The translations under genes and the position numbers were made by a program. Below, in pieces: positions 43,921-52,875 of a stretch of DNA of 64,000 bases. The stretch spans positions 1-64,000 of the forward strand of contig JBBRTV010000007.1 in NCBI GenBank assembly GCA_038243995.1, written 5' to 3'. The notes under the pieces were generated by a model that saw only the letters and a list, made by a program, of their open reading frames with translations, did no database searches and was not told where the DNA came from. This stretch comes from Scleromatobacter sp038243995. Its GTDB lineage: Bacteria > Pseudomonadota > Gammaproteobacteria > Burkholderiales > Burkholderiaceae_C. How positions within the stretch are numbered: position 1 is the stretch's first letter; every line of letters starts with the position of its first letter.

Positions 43921-44916
43921 ATGCTGTCACGTCTTTTCCTTCTCCTCCTCCTGCTCTGCGCGGCGGCCGGCGGCACGGTCGCATGGTGGCTGCACAAGCC
44001 GATGGCGCTCGCGCACGCCGAGGTCGAGGTCTCGATCGAGCCCGGCACCCCGGTGCGCGAGATCGTGCGCCTGTGGCACGACGCCGGCGTGGCCGTGCCG
44101 CCCGAATGGCTCTACCAGTGGTTCCGCTGGTCGGGCGACGCGAAGCGGATCCGTGCCGGCAGCTACCTGGTCACGCGTGGCGTCACGCCGCTCACGCTGC
44201 TCGACAAGATGGTGCGCGGCGACGAAGAACTGGAATCCGTGCACATCATCGAGGGCTGGACGGTGCGCCAGATGCGCGCCGCGCTCGCCGCCGCGCCGAA
44301 CCTGAAGCCCGCCACGGCCAGCCTGAGCGAGGCGCAGTTGATGACCGCCATCGGCGCGCCCGGCGTGGCGGCCGAAGGCCGCTTCTTTCCCGACACCTAT
44401 GTCTACAGCCGCGGCGTGAGCGACGTCCTGGTGCTGCGGCGCGCCCACGATGCGCTCGAGCGCCAACTGCAGGCCGCCTGGGCGCTGCGCGCGCCCGACA
44501 CCCCCTTGCAGAGCGCGGATGCCGCGCTGGTGCTGGCCTCGGTCGTCGAGAAGGAGACCGCCGCCACCGCTGACCGTGGCAAGGTCGCCGGCGTGTTCTC
44601 GAACCGCCTGCGCGCGGGCATGCCCCTGCAATCGGATCCGACGGTGATCTACGGCCTGGGCCCGGCCTTCGACGGCAACCTGCGCAAGACCGACCTGCAG
44701 CGCGACACGCCCTATAACAGCTACACCCGGCAGGGGTTGCCGCCGACGCCGATCTCGCTGCCCGGGCGCGACGCGCTGCGCGCCGCGGTGCGGCCGGATC
44801 CGACGAAGGCGCTCTATTTCGTCGCCCGCGGCGATGGCACCAGCGCCTTCAGCGAGACGCTCAACGCCCATAATCAGGCGGTGAATCAATTCCAGCGCGG
44901 GCCGCACAACAAATGA
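43921..44916 (+). CDS. mltG: endolytic murein transglycosylase MltG
   Basis: A 331-residue inner-membrane protein with one N-terminal span (LSRLFLLLLLLCAAAGGTVA). A LysM-like region follows (VSIEPGTPVREIVRLWHDAG). The YceG catalytic domain has EGRFFPDTY, VLASVVEKET with catalytic Glu210, and LQSDPTVIYGLG, YNSYTRQGLPPTPIS. It cuts nascent glycan strands in the periplasm. It is first of the mltG-tmk-holB group. Confidence 0.95.
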   Translation: MLSRLFLLLLLLCAAAGGTVAWWLHKPMALAHAEVEVSIEPGTPVREIVRLWHDAGVAVPPEWLYQWFRWSGDAKRIRAGSYLVTRGVTPLTLLDKMVRGDEELESVHIIEGWTVRQMRAALAAAPNLKPATASLSEAQLMTAIGAPGVAAEGRFFPDTYVYSRGVSDVLVLRRAHDALERQLQAAWALRAPDTPLQSADAALVLASVVEKETAATADRGKVAGVFSNRLRAGMPLQSDPTVIYGLGPAFDGNLRKTDLQRDTPYNSYTRQGLPPTPISLPGRDALRAAVRPDPTKALYFVARGDGTSAFSETLNAHNQAVNQFQRGPHNK

Positions 44917-44956
44917 GTCTCTCCACGACCGCGCGTGGCGCCCGGAGCGTCGCCCC

Positions 44957-45640
44957 GTGAGTTCGCCCGCCGCCACGCCGCCGGGCCGTTTCGTCACGTT
45001 CGAAGGCATCGACGGCGCGGGCAAGTCCTCCCACATCGACGCGCTCGCCGATTGGGCGCGGGCGCGCGGCGCCGAGGTCGTGCTGACGCGCGAGCCGGGC
45101 GGCACGCCGCTGGCCGAACGACTGCGCGAGCTGTTCCTGCACGAACCGATGGACGCGCTGACCGAGGCGCTGCTGGTCTTCGCCGCGCGGCGAGACCACC
45201 TGGGCCGCGTCATCGTGCCGGCGCTCGAGCGCGGGGCGCTCGTGCTGTGCGACCGCTTCACCGATGCGACGTTCGCCTACCAGGGCGCGGGGCGCGGCTT
45301 CGATCCCGCCGTGCTGGCGCAACTCGAGCACTGGGTGCAGCAAGGCCGCCAGCCCGACCTGACGCTGTGGTTCGACCTGGCCCCGGCGGAGGCCGCGCGC
45401 CGCCGGGCCGCGGTGCGCAGCGCCGACCGGCTCGAGCGCGAGGACGAGACCTTTTTCACGCGGGTGCGCGACGGCTATGCGCTGCGCGCCGCCGCGTCGC
45501 CCGCGCGTTTCGCGCGCATCGACGCCGCGCAGACGCGCGACGCCGTGCGCGCGGACGCGATCGGCGCGCTTTCCGCGCGCGGCTGGCTGCCCGATTTCCC
45601 GCCATCTCCCGCCACCGGACACCATGACCGCCGCGCCTGA
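44957..45640 (+). CDS. tmk: thymidylate kinase
   Basis: A 227-residue dTMP kinase. The P-loop is FVTFEGIDGAGKSSH, the DRX motif is LCDRFTDATFAYQGAGRG, and the lid has SADRLERED. REPGGTPLAERLRELFL is the substrate-binding region. The start codon is GTG. It overlaps holB by 17 bp. Confidence 0.96.
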   Translation: MSSPAATPPGRFVTFEGIDGAGKSSHIDALADWARARGAEVVLTREPGGTPLAERLRELFLHEPMDALTEALLVFAARRDHLGRVIVPALERGALVLCDRFTDATFAYQGAGRGFDPAVLAQLEHWVQQGRQPDLTLWFDLAPAEAARRRAAVRSADRLEREDETFFTRVRDGYALRAAASPARFARIDAAQTRDAVRADAIGALSARGWLPDFPPSPATGHHDRRA

Positions 45641-46664
45641 CGACTCGACCCTGCCGTGGCTGGCGGCGCCAGCGCACGAGATCGCGACGCGCCAGCGCGG
45701 CCATGCGTTGCTGCTGCAGGGCAACCCGGGCGCCGGCGCCTTCGAGCTCGCGCTGCGGGTCGCGCGCACCTGGCTGTGCGAAGGCGCCGCGGCGCCGTGC
45801 GGTCGCTGTATCGCTTGCCACCTGCTGGCCTCGAACAGCCACCCCGACTTTCGCGCGCTGTTGCCCGAGCTGACCCAGGTCGAGCTCGGCTGGAGCGTCG
45901 GCGGCGGCGAGTCGGGCGACGGCGCGGACGCCGGGTCGGGCGAGGGCGGTTCCAAGAGCAAGCGCAAGCCGAGCCGCGAGATCAAGATCGACGCCGTGCG
46001 CGACGCGATCTCGTGGACGCAGACGAGCTCGTCGCGCGGCCGCGCCAAGGTGTTGCTGCTGTTCCCGGCCGACGCGATGAACCTGGTCGCCTCGAACGCA
46101 TTGCTGAAGACGCTGGAGGAGCCGCCCGCCGGCGTGCGCCTGCTGCTGGTCGCCGAGGACGCGGAGCGTCTGCTGCCCACGCTGCGCAGCCGCTGTCAGC
46201 GCATCCTGTTCGCCGGCCCGACCCCGGCGCAGGCGCTCGCCTGGCTCGAGGCCGAAGGCATCGCGAACGCGCCGGTGCTGCTCGCTGCCGCAGGCGGCCA
46301 TCCGCTCGCCGCACGCCGCCTGGCGGCCGACGGCTTCGACGCCGAGGCCTGGCTCGCGTTGCCGCAACGCATTGCGCGCGGCACCTGGGATCCCCCGGCC
46401 GGCACGGCGCTGCCGCGCCTGCGCGAGGTGTTGCAGAAGCTGTGCCACGACGCGATGGCGCAGGCTGCCGGCGCCACGCCGCGCTTCTTTCCGGCGCAGA
46501 GCCTGCCGCCGCCCGCGGCCTGGGCCAGGCTCGCCGACTGGTCGCAGTCGCTCGCGCGGCTGGCGCGCCACGACGAGCACCCGTTCAACGCGCCGTTGAT
46601 CACCGACAGCCTGCTGGCGGAGGCGCAGGCCGTCTGGGCGCGGCCGCGCGGTCGGGCGAGCTGA
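45624..46664 (+). CDS. holB: DNA polymerase III delta' subunit
   Basis: A 346-residue clamp-loader subunit. The zinc module is CGRCIACHLLASNSHPDF, and the AAA+ part holds VLLLFPADAMNLVASNALLK and LEEPPAGVRLLLVAEDAERL, then TLRSRCQRI, the SRC motif. The Walker A position reads GNPGAGAFEL and lacks the Lys-Thr/Ser, as expected for a delta' subunit that does not hydrolyse ATP. A Gly/Ser/Asp-rich insert ending KSKRKPSR separates the zinc module from IKIDAVRDAI. Confidence 0.93.
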   Translation: MTAAPDDSTLPWLAAPAHEIATRQRGHALLLQGNPGAGAFELALRVARTWLCEGAAAPCGRCIACHLLASNSHPDFRALLPELTQVELGWSVGGGESGDGADAGSGEGGSKSKRKPSREIKIDAVRDAISWTQTSSSRGRAKVLLLFPADAMNLVASNALLKTLEEPPAGVRLLLVAEDAERLLPTLRSRCQRILFAGPTPAQALAWLEAEGIANAPVLLAAAGGHPLAARRLAADGFDAEAWLALPQRIARGTWDPPAGTALPRLREVLQKLCHDAMAQAAGATPRFFPAQSLPPPAAWARLADWSQSLARLARHDEHPFNAPLITDSLLAEAQAVWARPRGRAS

Positions 46665-46857
46665 TCGCGCGCCGGGCGCGGCGACCCGGGCGGCCGGCGG
46701 CGTCCACCGGTCGCGCCCGGGGCTGGTGTCGGCGTGCCCGGGATCGACCTCGAACAAGGGGGTGGCGATGCGCCGGTCGGCGACTGCATGATGGCAGCCG
46801 AAGGCGGACGATTCCTGCTCTGCAGGAGGGATGACCCCGCCATGCAGGGGAGATCCG

Positions 46858-47415
46858 ATGAAATTCATGCGCCATGCGGCCCATGCCTCGGGCTGGGTGC
46901 TCGCCGCCATCCTCGCCCACGCGGGGCCGGCGCAAGCTTCCACCTTCGAGTTCGGCACGATCACCTCGCCGAGCTCCCTGCCCATGGGTAACGACGGGCT
47001 GTTCGGTGCCTTCGCCGACGAGTTCACGTTCACTGTCGGCGCGGGTCAGCACGTCGTGTTCTCGTCCGCGTTCTCGACCGGTTTCGCCAACAAGTGGTCG
47101 ATCGACGACATGGACGGCTGGCTGTACCGCGGCCCCCAACTGGTGGAGGACGGCGACGCCGAGACGGTCTACCTGCCGGAAGGCTTTCCGGAGCGCAACG
47201 TCACGTTCGCTCCCATGGTGCTGGGAGCCGGCGAGTACCAGCTGAAGGTCGCCGGCACGGAGGTGCCGGCCTACCACGATGCGCACATCACGGGGGGCTA
47301 CGCAGGCACGGTCGACTTTGCCAGTGTCGGCGCGGTACCCGAACCCGCGGGCGCCACCTTGCTGCTGGCCGGCCTCGCGACCCTGTTCGCCGTGACCCGC
47401 AGGCGCCGGCGCTGA
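46858..47415 (+). CDS. PEP-CTERM sorting domain protein (FxDxF-like)
   Basis: A 185-residue exported protein. ATG 46858 has GGGGAG upstream and starts a signal peptide that ends near AGPAQA-STF. The core has FGAFADEFTFTV, like the FxDxF class of PEP-CTERM proteins, and the C-terminus is VPEPAGATLLLAGLATLFAV followed by TRRRRR. An ATG at 46831 sits too close to its own GGAGG to be favoured. It is inserted between holB and the PilZ gene, which are normally adjacent, so it may be a lineage-specific insertion. Confidence 0.85.
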   Translation: MKFMRHAAHASGWVLAAILAHAGPAQASTFEFGTITSPSSLPMGNDGLFGAFADEFTFTVGAGQHVVFSSAFSTGFANKWSIDDMDGWLYRGPQLVEDGDAETVYLPEGFPERNVTFAPMVLGAGEYQLKVAGTEVPAYHDAHITGGYAGTVDFASVGAVPEPAGATLLLAGLATLFAVTRRRRR

Positions 47416-47578
47416 TCGGGCGGCGTTGCGGCCGGCCCGATGCCTGTCGCCGCCGGCTGGCCGGAACGCGCGCGGCGGCGCGCGCTCCGGGTGACCCGCG
47501 CTGAATGTGCAGGACTCCGCGCGAACAGGCCCTGCGCGCGCCGGGGGCGCGGCCGAAGCTCGCTACACTAGAGAGACC

Positions 47579-47968
47579 ATGCCCGACGCCGACCACACTT
47601 CCGTGATGCCCTCTCCGCCGCCGGCTTCCGCGCGGCCCAGCGTCATCCAGCTCGTGTTCCGCGAGAAGGGCGCCTTGTATGCGGCCTACATGCCGATCTT
47701 CACCGAAGGCGGCCTGTTCGTCCCCACGACGCGCGACTACCAGCTCGGCGACGACATCTACCTGCTCCTGACCCTGCCGGGCGACCCGCAGCGCTACCCG
47801 GTGGCCGGAAAGGTCGGCTGGATCACCCCGGCCAACGCCCCGGGAGGCCGTACCCAGGGGGTTGGCGTCCGTTTCCCGCTCGACGAGAAAACGCGCCTGC
47901 TGAAGATGCGCATCGAGGAAGTGCTGGGCACGTCGATCTCCTCGTCCAAACCCACCCAGACGATCTGA
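47579..47968 (+). CDS. pilZ: PilZ domain protein (type IV pilus-type)
   Basis: A 129-residue protein. After a short Pro/Ser-rich head comes a PilZ fold: VIQLVFREKGALYAAYMPIF, GGLFVPTTRDYQLGDDIYL, TLPGDPQRYPVAGKVGWITP and GVGVRFPLDEK. It lacks the RxxxR and D/NxSxxG c-di-GMP motifs of YcgR-type PilZ, as does true PilZ of type IV pili. In Burkholderiales and Pseudomonas it follows holB and precedes tatD, as here. Confidence 0.88.
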   Translation: MPDADHTSVMPSPPPASARPSVIQLVFREKGALYAAYMPIFTEGGLFVPTTRDYQLGDDIYLLLTLPGDPQRYPVAGKVGWITPANAPGGRTQGVGVRFPLDEKTRLLKMRIEEVLGTSISSSKPTQTI

Positions 47969-48139
47969 AGCGCACGCTGCCGACTCGCCTCGCGAGCCGA
48001 GCCACCTCGATTCGGGGCGAACCCGGCCAGTGGCGCCCGGCCTCCGGCCGCGGCCCGGCGCCCGGCGTGGCCCTTGCCGAACCGCCGAACCCGTCGCGTA
48101 TGCCCTCCGCCCACCTTCCGCCCAGCGCCTGAGCCCGCC

Positions 48140-48931
48140 ATGTACGTCGATTCCCATTGCCACCTGGCCTTTCCCGAACTCGCCGACAAGCTCGACGCGA
48201 TCCTCGCCGACATGCGCGCGGCCGACGTCGGCGGCGCGCTGTGCATCTGCACGGCGATGGAGGAATTCGAACGCGTGCACGCCCTGGCGATGGCGCACGA
48301 CAATCTCTGGGCCAGCGTGGGCGTGCACCCCGATACGGAGGGCATGACCGAGCCCGACGTCGAGACGCTGTGCGCCTGGGCGCAGCGCCCCCGGGTGATC
48401 GCGATCGGCGAGACCGGCCTCGACTACTTCCGCCTCGAAGGCCGGACGATCGCCGACATGGAATGGCAGCGCGAGCGCTTCCGGGTGCACATCCGCGCCG
48501 GCCGCCGGCTCGACCTGCCGCTCGTGATCCACACCCGCCAGGCGAGCGCCGACACGCTGGCCGTGCTGGAAGAAGAGGGGGCAGGGCGGTCGCGCGGCGT
48601 CTTCCACTGCTTCACCGAGTCGGCGGACGTGGCGCGCGCGGCGCTCGACCTCGGCTTCCATATCTCGTTCTCGGGCATCCTGACGTTCAAGACGGCGGCC
48701 GAACTGCGCGAGGTCGCGCGCTTCGTGCCGCTCGACCGCTGCCTCATCGAGACCGACAGTCCCTACCTGGCGCCGGTGCCGCACCGCGGCAAGACCAATA
48801 CACCGGCGTGGGTGCCGCACGTGGCGCACCTGATCGCCGAGCTCAAAGGCGTGTCGTCCGACATCGTCGCCGACGCGACGCGGGCAAACTTCGAGAAGCT
48901 GTTCCGCGTGACCGTTCCCGAGCCGGCCTGA
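48140..48931 (+). CDS. tatD: TatD family metal-dependent hydrolase
   Basis: A 263-residue TIM-barrel hydrolase/nuclease. Metal ligands are in DSHCHLAFPE, GETGLDYF (Glu), VIHTRQASADT (His), FHCFTES (His) and ETDSPYLAPVPHRGKTNTPA (Asp). This fits the YcfH/TatD DNase group. The start at 48140 is the family's normal N-terminus MYVDSHCHL. It follows pilZ and precedes the ankyrin gene, the usual order. Confidence 0.93.
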   Translation: MYVDSHCHLAFPELADKLDAILADMRAADVGGALCICTAMEEFERVHALAMAHDNLWASVGVHPDTEGMTEPDVETLCAWAQRPRVIAIGETGLDYFRLEGRTIADMEWQRERFRVHIRAGRRLDLPLVIHTRQASADTLAVLEEEGAGRSRGVFHCFTESADVARAALDLGFHISFSGILTFKTAAELREVARFVPLDRCLIETDSPYLAPVPHRGKTNTPAWVPHVAHLIAELKGVSSDIVADATRANFEKLFRVTVPEPA

Positions 48932-48977
48932 GTCGCCGCGGCGCTGCGCACATCTTCACCATCCCATGAGGCCCCGC

Positions 48978-49646
48978 ATGCACACTCCTTTTCGAATCCG
49001 CCACGCCGCGGCCGTCCTCGCCGCGCTGGTGCCGCTGGTGCTGGGAACAACCGTCGCCCGCGCCGCGGTCACCTACACGAACGATGATTTCTTCCACGCC
49101 GTCGAGGTGGACGACGGACGCGGTGTCGGGAAGATGATCGGCCTGGGATTCGACCCGAACACGCGCGATGCCAAGGGCCAGCCCGCGCTGTCCGTCGCCT
49201 TGCGCGGCGAGTCGCTGAAGGCGGCCAAGGCCTTGTGGGAGTCCCCCGGCATCCAGATCGATGCCCGCAACAACGCCGAGGAAACACCGCTGATGCTGGC
49301 CGCGCTGAAGGGCGAAGCCGATGCCGCCGCCGCCTTGCTCGCGCACGGCGCCGCGGTGCAGAAGGACGGCTGGTCGCCGCTGCACTACGCCGCTACCGGC
49401 GGCAACGTGGCGATCGTGAAGCTGCTGCTGTCCAAGGGGGCGCCGATCGAGGCGCGTTCGCCCAACCAGACGACGCCGCTGATGATGGCGGCGCGCTACG
49501 GCAGCGAAGACGCCGTCGACGCACTGCTCGCCGCCGGTGCCGAGCGTTCGCTGAAGAACGACCAGGGCATGGACGCCGCGGCCTTCGCGACCAGCGCCGG
49601 GCGCGACAAGCTGGCCGCACGGCTGAAGAATCCCGCGGCGCACTGA
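48978..49646 (+). CDS. exported ankyrin-repeat protein
   Basis: A 222-residue protein. ATG 48978 is favoured over 48966 because TGAGG lies 6 bp before it. A signal peptide ends near TVARA-AVTY. About five ankyrin repeats follow, e.g. EETPLMLAALKGEADAAAAL, GWSPLHYAATGGNVAIVKLL and QTTPLMMAARYGSEDAVDAL. It is likely a periplasmic binding scaffold. Such a gene follows tatD in many Burkholderiales. Confidence 0.88.
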   Translation: MHTPFRIRHAAAVLAALVPLVLGTTVARAAVTYTNDDFFHAVEVDDGRGVGKMIGLGFDPNTRDAKGQPALSVALRGESLKAAKALWESPGIQIDARNNAEETPLMLAALKGEADAAAALLAHGAAVQKDGWSPLHYAATGGNVAIVKLLLSKGAPIEARSPNQTTPLMMAARYGSEDAVDALLAAGAERSLKNDQGMDAAAFATSAGRDKLAARLKNPAAH

Positions 49647-49653
49647 GCGGCAG

Positions 49654-50208
49654 ATGACCACCCCGCCCGACTGGCTACGCGCGGCGCGCGATCACTGGCA
49701 ATGGCGAGGCGACTCGCGACCGCCGTTCGCGGCGATGCCGCGCGCGGGCCAGAGTTCCGTCTGGGACTACCCGCGACCGCCGCGCCTCGCGCCGGACTTC
49801 CGCGAAATCGTGATCCGCTGGGGCGCCGTGGAGCTGGCGCGCACGACCCGCGCCCTCCGTGTGCTCGAGACCGCGCACCCGCCCAGCTTCTACCTGCCCT
49901 GGGACGACGTCGCGCGGCAGTTCCTGCGACCGGCGGCGGGGTCGTCGTTCTGCGAGTGGAAGGGACCGGCGAGCTACTGGACGCTCGTGGACGGCGACCG
50001 CGTGCTGCCGCGCGTCGCATGGAGCTACCCCCAACCGCTGGCGGGGGCCGAGGCGCTCGCCGGCTGCGTGGCGTTCTATCCCGGGTCGCTGGACTGCCGG
50101 GTGGACGGCGCCGCGGTCTCCCCGCAACCGGGCGGCTTCTACGGCGGCTGGATCACGCCCGAGCTGACCGGGCCCTTCAAGGGCGAGCCGGGCAGCGAAG
50201 GCTGGTGA
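49654..50208 (+). CDS. DUF427 domain protein
   Basis: A 184-residue cytoplasmic protein. QSSVWDYPRPPRLAPDFREI, TTRALRVLETAHPPSFYLPW, SSFCEWKGPASYWTL and VAFYPGSLDCRVDG with PQPGGFYGGWIT mark it as DUF427, a family of small beta-barrels with no proven activity. It starts 8 bp after the ankyrin gene and may be co-transcribed with it. Confidence 0.88.
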   Translation: MTTPPDWLRAARDHWQWRGDSRPPFAAMPRAGQSSVWDYPRPPRLAPDFREIVIRWGAVELARTTRALRVLETAHPPSFYLPWDDVARQFLRPAAGSSFCEWKGPASYWTLVDGDRVLPRVAWSYPQPLAGAEALAGCVAFYPGSLDCRVDGAAVSPQPGGFYGGWITPELTGPFKGEPGSEGW

Positions 50209-50343
50209 CGACGCTGCGCGCGGCCGGGCGCGGCCGCAGCGAGCGCTGGCGCGGTGGGTGCGCGGCCGCGACGCGCGCGTGGACGTGCAGGCATGCGCCC
50301 GCCCAAGCGCCCTGGCGCGCCCTTGCGCCGCTTCGCCCGGCCG

Positions 50344-51093
50344 TCATTTCACGATCGGGCGTACCGTCGTGAACCCGCCGTCGACCGCGATGACCTGTCC
50401 CGTGAGTCGTGCGGCGGCGTCGGACAACAGCCACGCGATGGTGTCGGCCACCTGGCCGGCGGTCTGCACGCCGCCGAGGGGATATTGCCTGCCGGCGCCT
50501 TCGCGCATCGCGTCCAGTCGCAGCATGCCGGCCGTCATCGGCGTGTCCGTCATGCCCGGGGCGACGGCGTTGACGCGGATCCCCAGCGGCGCGTACGTGG
50601 CCGCCGCGCCGCGCGCCAAGGCTTCCAGGCCACCCTTGGCCGCGGCGATCGCCTCGTGGTTGGCGACGCCGATCCGTGCCACGACGCTCGAGACGAGCAC
50701 GGCCGAGCCGCGCGCACCGGAGGCGCGCAATGCGGCGATCCAGTGCTGCATCACGTAGACCGCACTGTCGAGGTTCACGCGCATCACGTCCCGGTACTGG
50801 TCGACGGTCGTGCGGTGCAGCGGGGCGATCAGCGTGCTGCCGACGCAGTGGGCGAGCAGTGTCGGCACGCCACCGAGGAGCGCGACGCAGGCGTCGATCG
50901 CCGCCGCGGCGCCTTCCGGCGTCGTGGTGTCGGCCTCGATCCGGGCATCCGCGGCCAGGACCGCCAGGGACGCCGCGTCGCGCCCCGCCACTGCCACGCG
51001 GTGGCCGGCGGCACGCAGTCGCGCGGTGACTTCGCGGCCGATGCCGCCGCATGCGCCCGTGACCAGGGCGATTGAATTTGTCGATGTGGTCAT
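50344..51093 (-). CDS. SDR-family protein lacking the catalytic tyrosine
   Basis: A 249-residue Rossmann-fold protein. The cofactor motif is VTGACGGIGREV, the NAD-ribose region has AHCVGS (in place of NNAG), and VSSVVARIG holds the catalytic Ser. The YxxxK position reads IAAAK: Ile replaces Tyr while Lys is kept, in the stretch ANHEAIAAAKGGLEAL. VNAVAPGMTDTPMT and LTGQVIAVDGG are as in FabG-like SDRs. AGGAAA precedes the ATG at 51093. It is last in a unit with a flavoprotein and a DCC protein. It may bind NAD(P) without classical activity, or use another acid. Confidence 0.85.
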   Translation of the reverse strand: MTTSTNSIALVTGACGGIGREVTARLRAAGHRVAVAGRDAASLAVLAADARIEADTTTPEGAAAAIDACVALLGGVPTLLAHCVGSTLIAPLHRTTVDQYRDVMRVNLDSAVYVMQHWIAALRASGARGSAVLVSSVVARIGVANHEAIAAAKGGLEALARGAAATYAPLGIRVNAVAPGMTDTPMTAGMLRLDAMREGAGRQYPLGGVQTAGQVADTIAWLLSDAAARLTGQVIAVDGGFTTVRPIVK

Positions 51094-51136
51094 GGTGGGT
51101 TTCCTGTTCTCGGGTCGCTTGGCATCGGGGTGCGAA

Positions 51137-52258
51137 TCAGTGGTGGATCGAGCGCCGGTCCAGCGCCGCAAGGGGCCGGGGGTCTGCTGCGACCGGGAGC
51201 TCGGCGTCGCTGCCGCCGGCGATTTTCTCGGCCAGCGCGTCGCCCGATAGCCAGGCGGACTCGACCGTGCCGTCGCCGAAAGAATCGCCGCACACGCCCA
51301 GTCCGAGGCGCCCGTCCCACAGGCACTCCCGACGCCCGGCGGACGTGCGCGTCGGCAGGGCGTAGCGCCAGCGATGCACGGCGGTGTAGAGCCAGGCGGG
51401 GCGATCGGTGCGCGGCATCAAGGCCTCCATCGCGGCGCGCAGCGCCGTGGCGATGGTGGCTGGATCGTCTTCGAGATGCGCCGCGCTCCATGCCGGCGTG
51501 GCATGCGCCACCCAGCTCGCGAAGCCGGGCACCGCGGCGCGGCCGGGCTTGCGATCGTTGCGGACGACGCGCCCGATCGGCCCGCGTTCGGGCTCCGCGG
51601 CATCCCAGGGCCAGTCGAGATCGTCGGTGACGGCCATCAGCGTCCAGCAGGCCGTCATGCGGGTGCTGGCGAGCATGTCCGACCAGCCGTCCTGGTGTCC
51701 CTCCAGGAGCGCGGCGGCCTGCGCCGGTGGCATCGCCAGCACGACTTGCCCGAACGGCCCGGCCAGCGTGCCATCGGCCAGTTCGAGTCGCCACGACGCG
51801 CCGTGGGCTTGCAGCCTGCGCACCGCGTGCTCGAGCCGCAGGGGAACCCCGGCGGCCAGGTGCCGACACAGGGCGGGCATGTTCGGCACCGGCAGCCATT
51901 CGCAACGCAGCGGCGGCGCCGGGAAGACGGCGTGGACGCGCTGGCGCCAGGGCACGACGCAACCGGCCGTTCCGGCGCCAGCGAGCGCCGCGTGGAAGCG
52001 CGCGCGCTGAGCGCCAAAATACGGCGTTCCGTGGTCGAATTCGACAGATCGCTCGATCCCCGCGGCGTCGGTCCAACGGGCACGCCGGGTGGCCAGGCGG
52101 CCGCCTACGCCGCGCGCCTTGTCGAACAGCACCGTGTCGAAGCCGGCGCGCGCCAGGCCGGCGGCGCAGGTGCTGCCCGCCATACCGGCGCCGATCACGG
52201 CAATGGCAGGATGGCGACCGACCAGGCGCGGCGGCATGCGATTCGCGGTCGGGGTCAT
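51137..52258 (-). CDS. renalase-like NAD(P)/FAD-dependent oxidoreductase
   Basis: A 373-residue flavoprotein. The FAD site is AVIGAGMAGSTCAAGLARAG, followed by FDKARGVGGRLATRR and VEFDHGTPYFGAQRARF. The C-terminal FAD motif is LGVCGDSFGDGTVESAWLSG. This group resembles renalase and amine-oxidase-like proteins often found next to photolyase genes. Its stop lies 43 bp before the SDR gene; its start overlaps the DCC gene (ATGA, 52255-52258). The substrate is unknown. Confidence 0.87.
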   Translation of the reverse strand: MTPTANRMPPRLVGRHPAIAVIGAGMAGSTCAAGLARAGFDTVLFDKARGVGGRLATRRARWTDAAGIERSVEFDHGTPYFGAQRARFHAALAGAGTAGCVVPWRQRVHAVFPAPPLRCEWLPVPNMPALCRHLAAGVPLRLEHAVRRLQAHGASWRLELADGTLAGPFGQVVLAMPPAQAAALLEGHQDGWSDMLASTRMTACWTLMAVTDDLDWPWDAAEPERGPIGRVVRNDRKPGRAAVPGFASWVAHATPAWSAAHLEDDPATIATALRAAMEALMPRTDRPAWLYTAVHRWRYALPTRTSAGRRECLWDGRLGLGVCGDSFGDGTVESAWLSGDALAEKIAGGSDAELPVAADPRPLAALDRRSIHH

Positions 52259-52719
52259 GGCCTTCCCCCGCCGGATGGTGCGGCAGGGGGCGTGGGAATC
52301 GGGGCGGACGACGGTCCGGGAGTTCGCGCACGGCTCGGCGCGGTGTACCAGAGCGGACGCAAGCGCAGGAACAGGCGATAGGCGCGTTCCAGCAGCGCGG
52401 GCATCGGGCCCCAGGCGGCGACGCGACCCAGGCGCGAGGTGCGCGGCAGCGCCTGCCACAAGGCCACGAAGCCACGCGTGCCGCCGACGAGCGTGCCGTC
52501 GGCCAGCCGCACGTGCAGGCGTGCCAGCGCGTCGGCACGATCGAGGTCTTGCCCCAGGTCGGCCTCGCCGCACGCCGAGGCGTCGACCCAGGCGCAGTCC
52601 TGGGCGCCATGCTGGCGACGGTACCAGGCGATCTCGCGGGAGCAGACCGGGCAGGCGCCGTCGAAGTAGACGGTGAGGGTCGCAGGGGATTCGGGAGGGT
52701 CGTGGGCCATGTGGTTCAT
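52255..52719 (-). CDS. DCC-family thiol-disulfide oxidoreductase-like protein (DUF393)
   Basis: A 154-residue protein. The DxxC-P-x-C motif is YFDGACPVCSREIAWYRR near residue 19, and later ADGTLVGGTRGFVALWQALP is typical of DUF393. The C-terminus is Pro/Ser-rich and variable. The start could be 52719 or 52710. It is first of the DCC-FAD-SDR unit and divergent from the MerR-type regulator. Confidence 0.85.
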   Translation of the reverse strand: MNHMAHDPPESPATLTVYFDGACPVCSREIAWYRRQHGAQDCAWVDASACGEADLGQDLDRADALARLHVRLADGTLVGGTRGFVALWQALPRTSRLGRVAAWGPMPALLERAYRLFLRLRPLWYTAPSRARTPGPSSAPIPTPPAAPSGGGRP

Positions 52720-52741
52720 CTCGGTTCGTGTCTCGGTGTTG

Positions 52742-52812
52742 ACTCGATATTAGACAAGAATCGCGCAAAGTGACTCATCTATGAACATGAAAAATGCAGA
52801 AACATATCGAGT
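52742..52812. promoter_or_regulatory. inverted repeat in MerR/DCC divergent promoter region
   Basis: ACTCGATAT (52742-52750) and its exact reverse complement ATATCGAGT (52804-52812) face each other across 53 bp in the 156-bp divergent region. A related GACTCATCT lies at 52772-52780. The region is AT-rich. These may be sites for the adjacent MerR-type protein on both promoters. Confidence 0.45.
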
Positions 52813-52875
52813 AACCGGGTCAAATACGATTCATTACGATAAGATAAGTCGTCATCCTCTGAAGGCCGCCGCGCG

